A stretch of DNA of 64,000 bases from CAZGSN01 sp964371655 (GTDB taxonomy: Bacteria; Desulfobacterota; Binatia; HRBIN30), in assembly GCA_964371655.1 (NCBI GenBank), contig CAYJOD010000016.1, positions 1-64,000 of the forward strand, written 5' to 3'. Position numbers and translations under genes: made by a program. The notes beneath the pieces were generated by a model that worked only from the letters and a program-made list of their open reading frames with translations, searched no databases and was not told the origin of the DNA. Every line of letters begins with the position of its first letter. Positions within the stretch are counted from its first letter, which is position 1. Below are positions 7,948 through 15,847 of the stretch, piece after piece.

Positions 7948-9456
7948 ATGCCCGGCGATGATCAGCAAGAACCCGGGAACTGGGGTACAGGGGCTGCGTC
8001 TCATGCCACCACCAGCGTCGGTCCCCTCGATCTAGAACGAATCGATCCCCTGCTGTCGGCCGTGCCACCGCTCGATACCGACCTCACCTACGGCTTCCGT
8101 CTGCAGACCGGACCGGAGCGGCTGCCAGATATCCCGCGTCGCCGGCGGTTGCGCGACACCAAGAGCTTTTGTCTCATATGCTCGGCAAGCATTCCCGCAA
8201 CCCTGTATCGATCCGAAGGACACATCTTCATCCGCAAGCACTGTCCGGTGCACGGGGACACCGACATCCTCTATGCCCGGGACTCGCAATTCTACGACGC
8301 CGTCGAGCTCAATCTGAGAGTTGCGGGAGTGGCCCACCAACGTGGCGAAGGAAAACCCCGCGGCGCCATGCGCGCCGTATACGTGGACTTGACCGAACGA
8401 TGTAATCTCCATTGTCCGAGCTGTCTGGCGACCTCGAGCCCGACAACGCCGCGCTTCCCCCCGCCCGAGCTTGGGCCGACGTTGGCGAAGCTCGCGACAC
8501 TCGATCCCGCTCCTGTCGTCTTCATCTCCGGTGGTGAACCGACGCTCGTCAAGGACCTCGCCAACTGGATCTATCAACTGCGCAAGCGAGACTATGACGT
8601 CAAGCTTCTCAGCAACGGTATCCGCATCGCCAGCGAGCGCGGCTATCTTCAGTCGCTGAAGGATGCGGGGCTCGATTGGCTGTGCCTCCAGTTCGACACT
8701 CTGGACGACGAGAAGCTACTCGTGCTGAGACGACGAGCCCTGGCCGACGTGCGCCGCAAAGCCCTTGCTGCCTGTTCCGAGCTGGGGATCAAGACCGTCA
8801 TGTCGGTGATGGTCGGGAAAGGCGTAAACGACCAAGAGCTCGGCACCCTCCTCAAACTCTGCTGGGATACGCCCGGCGTCCACCAGCTGACCCTACTGCC
8901 TTCGCGACGGATCGGGCGCTCGGAGCTCACCACCGACGCGAGCCGCATGGAAGCAACCGACGTCATGGACGAGCTCTACCGGCAGACGGACGGTTCCGTA
9001 CGCAAGCGCGACTGGCTGCGATTTCAGCTCGCTCAGTCACTCCTGTACCGGTTGACGCGGGAGCCCGACTACGGTCCCCGACACTGCTTCTTCTCGTTGT
9101 TGTTGGTGGGCGATTCGCATCGCTTCGCACCAGCAACACGTCTCGGCCACTATCTCCGGCGCCCCGGCGACATCCGCGAAGCGTACCGCTTCGCACGCGA
9201 CTCGCGGCGCGTAGAGCGGATCCGGTTCTCGGATCGGGTCATGGTGGTCACCGTCGAGGAGTTCCGGGAAAAGCTGAGCGTCGACATCCACGATTCGGAG
9301 CACACCTGCACACGCTATCAGCTGCAGGGAGGGGAGCTGCATCCCGTGTGCATGTTCAACATGTTCGAGCGCTTCCGGAGCACGAACCCTGAGCTCTCAC
9401 TGGAATTGTCGAAGCAGAGTGCGCACGAGTCCCGGAACGCATCGATCCACGAATAG
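7948..9456 (+). CDS. Tes/MJ0619-like radical SAM protein (tetraether-synthase-like)
   Basis: A 502-aa protein. Before the rSAM core lies a small zinc-ribbon or rubredoxin-like element: CLIC (C75, C78), then HCPVHGD (C99, H102). The rSAM motif CNLHCPSC follows at C152, C156, C159, with ISGGEPTL after it. The pattern CxxC...K.CPxHG...D...Y ahead of the core is the hallmark of the MJ0619/Tes family. Its archaeal members couple lipid tails (GDGT synthesis) or act as rSAM methylases. A Cys pair near the C-terminus fits further metal binding. GAAGGAAG at 7932-7939 supports the ATG at 7948. Its position beside a UbiA gene makes lipid substrates attractive, but this is inference. Confidence 0.88.
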   Translation: MPGDDQQEPGNWGTGAASHATTSVGPLDLERIDPLLSAVPPLDTDLTYGFRLQTGPERLPDIPRRRRLRDTKSFCLICSASIPATLYRSEGHIFIRKHCPVHGDTDILYARDSQFYDAVELNLRVAGVAHQRGEGKPRGAMRAVYVDLTERCNLHCPSCLATSSPTTPRFPPPELGPTLAKLATLDPAPVVFISGGEPTLVKDLANWIYQLRKRDYDVKLLSNGIRIASERGYLQSLKDAGLDWLCLQFDTLDDEKLLVLRRRALADVRRKALAACSELGIKTVMSVMVGKGVNDQELGTLLKLCWDTPGVHQLTLLPSRRIGRSELTTDASRMEATDVMDELYRQTDGSVRKRDWLRFQLAQSLLYRLTREPDYGPRHCFFSLLLVGDSHRFAPATRLGHYLRRPGDIREAYRFARDSRRVERIRFSDRVMVVTVEEFREKLSVDIHDSEHTCTRYQLQGGELHPVCMFNMFERFRSTNPELSLELSKQSAHESRNASIHE

Positions 9457-9521
9457 CCGGGCTGAACGACGACCGCGGGGAGAACCGAGCCGGGTACGAC
9501 GTCCCCGATCCCGCCATCAGG

Positions 9522-12500
9522 TCACGGTCCCATCCACACCAGGGACGTGTGCCGCACGCCATTGCCGAAGCAGAGCACCGCGTTGGGCAGCGGTTCCATC
9601 TCCCCGCGCTCGTCGTACTGGCTCACGCTGACTACGCCCAGCGCCTTCAAGAACTCCAGCCGGCGCTCGTTGACGCGCTCGGGCGTGTACACGCTCACCG
9701 GCAGGCCGGCGCGCGTCAGGTTGCGGATGCCGAGAAGCGTCTGCCGAAAGCCACCCGCCACACCCGTGTGCCGGTCGAACTGCGCCTCGGTGAACGAAAA
9801 CAGCGGCACCTTGATCGACTTGATGTTCAGCGCGTTGAGGCGGCGCGCAATTGCGCCGGCGGCGAAGACGCGCCCGTTGCTGTGCAAGATGAGCGCGAAA
9901 CGCTTGCTGGCCGCTTCCAGCACCTCGAAGATGTCCTCGCGCAGAAAGAACTCGCCGCCGTAGATCTGGATCGATCCGTAGGCCGAGTCGATGGCGGCGA
10001 TCTCGGCCAGCAGCTCCGCGGTGGTGCGCGGCTGCGGCACGATCGGGCAGCCCGTGCAATGGTTGTTGCAGGTGGAGCGCACGTCGACGCGATTGTCGCT
10101 GCGCACCAACTTGAACGGCTCGGTTGGCGAGAGGCCGTCGACGTACGAGTCGAGGTAGGCCTGATCACGTGTCGGGCAGTACAGTCCGTCCTTGCGCATC
10201 AGCGGGTGATCGAGCATGCGCGCGAACACCTCCGCGATCGATTCCCGGGTCACGTCGCCGAAGACCAGCGGCAGGTACGGGCACGGCATCACCAGCCCGG
10301 CGCTCGTAATGTGGCAGAAGATGCTCTTAGCCGGGCACGGGATCGCTTGGCCCTTCATGATGTTGCGCAGGCCCGACACCTCGGACTCGACGTAGGTGAC
10401 GTCCCACCAGCGCTCGTCCACGTGCCGTAGCAGCTCGAGCTCGTCTTGTTCGGAGCAGAACACGCGCTCCTTGTTCGTGTAATTGCCGACGTAGCTGGGA
10501 AACAGAATTCGCACCGCCACGGCGCCGTTGTCCATGCAGAACGCGATGAAACGATTGATGTGACCGCTCAGAAAGTAGTCGCGATCCCGCGGCACCATCG
10601 ACACGTGCACATCGATACCGAGCCGACGGCACTCGTTGATCGCGTGCACCGCGGCAGCGAAGGCTCCGGCGTGACGGCGATTGCGGTCGTGATACTCGGC
10701 GGAATCGTCGTCGAGACTGATGTAGAGACGAAAGATCTCGGCGTCGCGCAGCGCACACAGGTAGGCCTCGTCGAGCTCGATGGCGTTGGTTTCGACAAGC
10801 ATCTCGAGACCGTGGGCGCGTCCCAAACGTACGATCTCGACCAAGTCATCGCGCAGCGTCGGCTCACCGCCGAAGAGGTCGACGCTGTGGAACTTGGCGC
10901 GACTGATGTCACCCAGGATCGCATCGATCTGTGGCAGCGAGAGCTCGCTGCGGCGCAGCGCGCGATTGACGTACTTGACCCCACAGTGCGCACAGTTGCA
11001 CTGGCATTGATTGGTAAGCGTGAGCTGCACGACGCCGCGCATGCCGTCGTCGCCGCCGTCCGCCTGCGAGTGGTCGCCGTGCTCGTCGTGATGCGCGTCG
11101 TGGTTGTGGTGATCGGAATCCGTGTGATCGCCGCCGTTCTCCGCGGCGGGAATGGTTTCGCGGAAGGTCGAGTCCACGTACAGCCCTTTCTGCCCGGCGG
11201 CCAAGAAGTCCTGCACCAATCGCACCCGCTCCTGCCTCTCCGCGTCCTCCACCTTGGGCCGGATGCCGGCGGCCGAAGTGTGCGGGTTCTCGGAGTAGCC
11301 GATGAACAGCGCTTCGTCGAAATGGGCAGCGGCGTCGAGAGAAGCCTGGAAGTCCGCGCGCGTCTCGGTCGGGAAATTCATCAGGATGTGCGTGTACAGC
11401 CAGGTGTCGGGCGAAAGCCGCTTGATCTCGCCCGACAGGCGCAACACCTCGGCGACATCGTAGCCGCGCTTCATGAGCTGCAGGACGCGGTGCGAACCGG
11501 ACTGCAGTGGCAGGTTGACGTAGCTGATCCGCTGCGAGGCGAAAGCCGGCCGCAGCGCTGGGAAGAGCCGGATCAGGTCCGCAGGGAAGAGCGTGCTCAG
11601 CTTAAAGCGCAGCTTCGGAACGCCGGCGAGCAGCGCCGCGAGTAACTCGGCCAGGTCGGTACGCAGGTCGTACCCGTAGCTGCCGCAGTCGTCTGCCAGC
11701 AGCACCACCTCCTCGCGCCCCGCCTCCGCCCCGGCGCGCGCCTCGGCGACGATGTCGGCAACGGATCGGCTCTGGATCGTGCCCTTGGCGCGCTTGATGT
11801 TGCAGTACGAGCAGCTGTGCGCGCAGCCCTGCGCGATCATCACGAAGAAGTCGCTCTCGGTCACCCGCGACTGGTAGGCCGTGAACAGGCCGTCCTCGAT
11901 GACATGAGCCGAGATTTCCGCGATCGGTACCGCGTGTGCGAAGTGCTCATTCAGCTTCTCAATATCCTTCGGCCCGACCAGCGCCACGCGGCCCTCGGTC
12001 GCGTAGCGGTCGCTGGTTGCCGCCAGGCAGCCGAAGACGATGACCTTCTCCACTCCGGGCTGCTGCAGAGCTTCATCGATCAGCTTCTCGGCATTAAAGA
12101 TCGTACCGTCGGTGACGCAGCACGTGTTCACGATGACGGTGTTGCACGCGGTCCGATCCGTGGTGATTTCGACGCCGTTGCTGTGCAGAAAGCCGACCAC
12201 GCGGTTGAACAAGTAACCAGCCGGTTCGCAGTTCGTGCTGCCGTTGGACAGAAAGACCCGCGGCGGCACGACGACGTTGGGCGCCGACGCGGCCGAGGCC
12301 CCGTTCAAATCCGATGTCAATGCCACGATCTTTCGGCCTCCCTCTTTGACAAACCCGTACCGAAGCTCCTGCGCCACGCGCGTCGGAACGTTCGCGCCAG
12401 AGCCTGCGGTCGCCGCCACGGTTGTTCCGGTTTCCGCCAGCGCCCGCTCGTACAGATGCGGGAAGTAGGCGTTGATCGGGCACATGCAGAACCCGACCGG

Positions 12501-13409
12501 GCAGCGCGTCATTTCTGTCTGGAAATCGATCTGCGTATAGATGTTGCCACGGGCGGCGGTGATGTGCGGGCAGGGAAGCACGTCGGCCGTGGCCTCGAGC
12601 ACGAATCCAGCATTGTACCCCGCGTTGCACGGCTGACCCTGACGATACGACCCGCGCACGTGCGCTTCCACCCCGAAGCCCTCGATCTCTTCGGACGTGT
12701 ACGCATCGGGGTACCAGCGGCCCTCATGCTGGCCGATGAAGGGAATGTAGTTCAACTCGATGCCGTGCGCGGCGAGCAAGGCGCGGTCGCGCTCCACCCG
12801 GGCCAGAAACGGCGGGTAGGCAACGGTGACCGCCTCGATCTCGAAGCCTCTCTGCACGAACGTGTCGTAGTGACGCAGGTACTTCTCCACCAAGGCGTAT
12901 TTTTCCAGCTCGGCGGCGTGGAAGGTGCCGACGATGTAGGCCACCCGGGCTGGGTCCAGACGCTCGGCGAGCTCAAGGGCGCGCCGGGAGATCAGGTTCG
13001 TGGTGAACGAGACGTAGTGCTGACGCGTAAGCGCTTCGCAGGCTTCGACGATGTTGGGGATGAGCAGCGGATCGCCTCCGCCCGAGAAGCCGAGGTTGTA
13101 CACACGGCCGCTACGTTCCAGGGTGCCCAGGAGCTCGTCGATGCGGATCTCGGTGCCCGCGGAGTCGCGTTTAACGGGGCTGTCGTGGAAGAAACAGTAG
13201 TCGCAGTTGAGATTGCAGTGCTTGGAAAACGCTAGAACCAAGTAGGCGTCATACGGCCGGGATTCCTGCCGTTGCAGGTCGGAAGTATGGAAATAAATTG
13301 TCATGCGTCCCGCAGCGGTCCCGTAAGAAGGGGACAGTACTGAATCAAGCCTTCGAAATCCACTCGAAAACGGCCCGGAGCTGATGCCGTGATCAGCGGG
13401 CTTTTTCAT
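9522..13409 (-). CDS. Giant protein with four radical SAM motifs (rSAM / MTTase-like / rSAM / rSAM)
   Basis: A 1295-aa protein. Domain 1 (about residues 36-330) has CNLNCDYC at C65, C69, C72 and GFSGGGDP. Domain 2 (about 384-740) follows the MiaB/RimO methylthiotransferase layout: an N-terminal UPF0004-like part with C394, C430/C431 and C461, then GCAHSCSYC at C529, C533, C536 and PLQSGSHRVL. A His/Asp-rich linker spans 759-785. Domain 3 (about 789-1085) has CQCNCAHC with C802, C806, C809, FGGEPTL, and extra cysteines C1025, C1032, C1043. Domain 4 (about 1105-1295) has CNNHCTGC at C1114, C1118, C1121 and YGGEFFLRED. No internal stop or frameshift is seen. The ATG at 13409 is used; an ATG at 13304 is an alternative. 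I know of no named four-rSAM enzyme. Confidence 0.93.
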   Translation of the reverse strand: MKKPADHGISSGPFSSGFRRLDSVLSPSYGTAAGRMTIYFHTSDLQRQESRPYDAYLVLAFSKHCNLNCDYCFFHDSPVKRDSAGTEIRIDELLGTLERSGRVYNLGFSGGGDPLLIPNIVEACEALTRQHYVSFTTNLISRRALELAERLDPARVAYIVGTFHAAELEKYALVEKYLRHYDTFVQRGFEIEAVTVAYPPFLARVERDRALLAAHGIELNYIPFIGQHEGRWYPDAYTSEEIEGFGVEAHVRGSYRQGQPCNAGYNAGFVLEATADVLPCPHITAARGNIYTQIDFQTEMTRCPVGFCMCPINAYFPHLYERALAETGTTVAATAGSGANVPTRVAQELRYGFVKEGGRKIVALTSDLNGASAASAPNVVVPPRVFLSNGSTNCEPAGYLFNRVVGFLHSNGVEITTDRTACNTVIVNTCCVTDGTIFNAEKLIDEALQQPGVEKVIVFGCLAATSDRYATEGRVALVGPKDIEKLNEHFAHAVPIAEISAHVIEDGLFTAYQSRVTESDFFVMIAQGCAHSCSYCNIKRAKGTIQSRSVADIVAEARAGAEAGREEVVLLADDCGSYGYDLRTDLAELLAALLAGVPKLRFKLSTLFPADLIRLFPALRPAFASQRISYVNLPLQSGSHRVLQLMKRGYDVAEVLRLSGEIKRLSPDTWLYTHILMNFPTETRADFQASLDAAAHFDEALFIGYSENPHTSAAGIRPKVEDAERQERVRLVQDFLAAGQKGLYVDSTFRETIPAAENGGDHTDSDHHNHDAHHDEHGDHSQADGGDDGMRGVVQLTLTNQCQCNCAHCGVKYVNRALRRSELSLPQIDAILGDISRAKFHSVDLFGGEPTLRDDLVEIVRLGRAHGLEMLVETNAIELDEAYLCALRDAEIFRLYISLDDDSAEYHDRNRRHAGAFAAAVHAINECRRLGIDVHVSMVPRDRDYFLSGHINRFIAFCMDNGAVAVRILFPSYVGNYTNKERVFCSEQDELELLRHVDERWWDVTYVESEVSGLRNIMKGQAIPCPAKSIFCHITSAGLVMPCPYLPLVFGDVTRESIAEVFARMLDHPLMRKDGLYCPTRDQAYLDSYVDGLSPTEPFKLVRSDNRVDVRSTCNNHCTGCPIVPQPRTTAELLAEIAAIDSAYGSIQIYGGEFFLREDIFEVLEAASKRFALILHSNGRVFAAGAIARRLNALNIKSIKVPLFSFTEAQFDRHTGVAGGFRQTLLGIRNLTRAGLPVSVYTPERVNERRLEFLKALGVVSVSQYDERGEMEPLPNAVLCFGNGVRHTSLVWMGP
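11045..11135 (-). other. His/Asp-rich linker in the four-rSAM protein
   Basis: Encodes residues 759-788 of the giant rSAM protein. Ten of about 20 residues near its centre are His, interleaved with Asp and Glu, and Gly lies at both edges. It separates the MTTase-like part from the third rSAM domain and may bind Zn, Ni, Co or Fe. Confidence 0.85.
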
Positions 13410-13710
13410 TCATCGACGACCTTGGGTCCTGGCCGTTGTTCTTCACCCTGCCGCCCAGGCGCCACAGAGTGCGCGGCAAGAGCACAGAGGAGCAGACGAA
13501 GCCCCACCGGAGCCCGAGTAGGCGAAGGCGGATCGGGGACCATGGATGCTCCGCGAGACGCGGGCTCGGATTTCTTCTTGATAAGATGGCGCTGGCGGGA
13601 CAGCCCATCGAGCCGCCCCACGTCTAGAATCGTCGGGTGGGGAGAGCTGCCAACAGCTTTCCCACTCGTTCGCTCAATCGCGGAACGAGAGCGCCACGTA
13701 CGCCGGACAC
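13410..13710. other. Intergenic stretch, no gene seen
   Basis: About 300 bases between the tandem B12-rSAM copy and the four-rSAM gene. The frames here have no protein-like composition or recognisable motif. It may carry the promoter of the four-rSAM gene, but no clear element can be pointed to. Confidence 0.5.
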
Positions 13711-15468
13711 TCAAGCATCCAGCGCCGCGCGCAAGCGCGAATGGAGTCGACCTCCGAGATCGGCGACGGCGCGATTGAGGAGCCGTAACTCCTCACCTGT
13801 CAGTGAGGATCTGCGCGGCGAGCAGCGATAGGAGAAGGCCACCCCACCCAGCACTCGGAAGCTCTCCGACTCGCGGTCGGGGGATCTCATCTCGATCCAC
13901 ATATCGTGATCCGAGACGTTCAACTTGGCAGCGATCGTCCCCGCCTCCCGCGAACACTGCGTCACCCGCCATGCGCCATCGGTGGCGCTCTCTATACATT
14001 CCGCAATCTCCTGTTGCAGCGCCGCATTCGTCGAATGCCAGCCCGCCGTGTCCAGAGACGGGGGCGCGGCGGAGCGCGCGGATTCCTGACGGTCCTGCGG
14101 GATCCCGATCTGCCACCAGATGTCTCCACGGCGACCGCCGACCGCAGCGATCAGGTCGGTGAGCTCCTCGCGGGTGCGCTCCAAGTCGCGCTCGCTCCAT
14201 CCCGAACACGAGATCATCTTCAGCGTGTAGGGATCGAACTTCACGTTAGATCCTTGCGGAGCCCGGGACATCAGCCCTTCGGGCAGGACCAAGCAGTGAA
14301 AGGCAAGCACGTTTACGTTGTCACCGAGACCCATTGCCACGTCGAGAGTGCGCTTGAAGGACTCCGGGCTGTCCGTCGGCAAGCCGAAGATGATTTCCAC
14401 CATCGTCGAGTCTGCCACCTTCGAGAGTTCCCGCACACCCTTGCGAAATCTCTCCTCGTCGAAGCGACGATTGAGCCGCTGCAGGGTCTCTCTGTTTGTG
14501 GATTGTAGACCCACGCCCACGCGACCAACCACGCACTCGGAAAGAAACTGCAGGTGCTCGTCGTGAATGTGGTCAGGGTAGATCTCGAAGTCGACCGGAT
14601 GCTCCCGAAAAAAGCGCACCTGCCGTTCGGCAGCTGCCAGGTTCTTGAAGGCGCGGCCGTTCAGATTCATGCCAGCGTCGACTAGGAACGTGCTTCGCGC
14701 TCCGATCTCGCGAAAGGTCTGCAGCTCGCGAGCCAGCCACTCGCTAGAGACGACGCGGGTCGACTGGTCGCTGACGCCGCCCCACTCGCAGAAGGCGCAG
14801 GAAAGGGGGCAGCCGCGAAAGGTTTCCAGGTGACCCGCTACACCGACTGGAGCGAGACGCATCTGGAATGGCGAGGCCAAGTCGTCCAACGAGGTATCCC
14901 AGATCCGCGGGCGCGCCTGGCGCAGCCCGGAGGAGGTTCGTACGGTCAAGCCGGGCACGCCCGCGAGCACCGACGGCGATCGATCGGTTAGCGCGACAAC
15001 ATCTCGGAACACCTCTTCCCCTTCACCCATGATCAGCGCGTCAACGTACTCCAGAGCTCCAATGAACGGGGGCAGCGCAAACATCGCCGGGTGAGCGCAC
15101 GGTCCTCCGAATACGACGGTACAATGCGGACGCCGCGCCTTGAGGAGGCGAGCCACCTCAACGAAGGTAGCGAAGGACCAGACGTAGCACGACGCTCCGA
15201 AAACATCTGGATCGAACGACTCGATGGCGGCCGCCAGTTCCTCCGGCCTGCCGGCAGTGCCGGCAAAGAGACGAACATCGTCCTCGGGAAAAGCCGCTGC
15301 GATCGCGGCGTAGATGCGGTAAGCGCCGAAGCTGAAAAACCCCAAAGGATCGTGTGGCGAGGCGTCGTTCGCAATCACCGTCGCCTCTACCTGGGATGCA
15401 ACGGGCCCCGAGCATGGGATCTCCGTATCGATGTAGGCAACCGCTACGCGTCGTTGGACTGCGGTCAT
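13711..15468 (-). CDS. B12-binding radical SAM protein, tandem copy B
   Basis: A 585-aa protein from the ATG at 15468; a TTG at 15516 also opens the frame. The N-terminal 150 residues follow the cobalamin-binding Rossmann pattern without the DxHxxG motif: FDPDVFGASCYVW, VVFGGPCAHP and IMGEGEEVF. The rSAM core has GCPLSCAFCEWG (C220, C224, C227). A linker and a roughly 100-aa C-terminal domain with SFRVLGGVAFSYRC complete it. It is nearly a duplicate of the gene just upstream (15848-17629), and a shorter relative lies at 28950-30329. B12-rSAM enzymes methylate or rearrange unactivated carbons. The EWG after the third Cys is a signature of this subgroup. Substrate unknown. Confidence 0.92.
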   Translation of the reverse strand: MTAVQRRVAVAYIDTEIPCSGPVASQVEATVIANDASPHDPLGFFSFGAYRIYAAIAAAFPEDDVRLFAGTAGRPEELAAAIESFDPDVFGASCYVWSFATFVEVARLLKARRPHCTVVFGGPCAHPAMFALPPFIGALEYVDALIMGEGEEVFRDVVALTDRSPSVLAGVPGLTVRTSSGLRQARPRIWDTSLDDLASPFQMRLAPVGVAGHLETFRGCPLSCAFCEWGGVSDQSTRVVSSEWLARELQTFREIGARSTFLVDAGMNLNGRAFKNLAAAERQVRFFREHPVDFEIYPDHIHDEHLQFLSECVVGRVGVGLQSTNRETLQRLNRRFDEERFRKGVRELSKVADSTMVEIIFGLPTDSPESFKRTLDVAMGLGDNVNVLAFHCLVLPEGLMSRAPQGSNVKFDPYTLKMISCSGWSERDLERTREELTDLIAAVGGRRGDIWWQIGIPQDRQESARSAAPPSLDTAGWHSTNAALQQEIAECIESATDGAWRVTQCSREAGTIAAKLNVSDHDMWIEMRSPDRESESFRVLGGVAFSYRCSPRRSSLTGEELRLLNRAVADLGGRLHSRLRAALDA

Positions 15469-15672
15469 CGCGCTTACCGATTGAGACGAGATATCGCCCG
15501 GCAACCGTAAGGACAATTACCGCCCATGCGGAGCGCATGGACCAAGAGTATCGTCAATACACGGACTGAAGCTGTCATACACCCTGCCAGACCCAATTCA
15601 TCGCAGTCGATACGCAGTATCGAACCTCTCCGCGTCGCAGTCAATGCAATCAGCCAAGCCCGAAAACCTCGA

Positions 15673-15832
15673 TTGGAACCACGGATTACACGGATGGGCA
15701 CGGATAGGAAGAGAAAGGAGCGGCGCTCGGATCGGATGAATTCTTCCGCCAGCTTTGGTGTCGTGCTTCCTCTCCAAGTTGGGGTCGTTCTTCTTCCGTA
15801 TCCGTGTTGATCCGTGCAATCCGTGGTTCCAA
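15673..15832. repeat. Palindromic dispersed element (ACGGAT type)
   Basis: The left arm (15673-15708), beginning TTGGAACCACGGATTACACG, is the inverted match of the right arm (15796-15832), which ends AATCCGTGGTTCCAA. The arms are about 85-90% complementary over 36 bases and flank about 90 bases. It lies between the tandem B12-rSAM copies. Similar ATCCGTG-rich palindromes are common as dispersed non-coding repeats in environmental bacterial genomes. Confidence 0.85.
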
Positions 15833-15847
15833 CTGAGTCTTTCCGGC

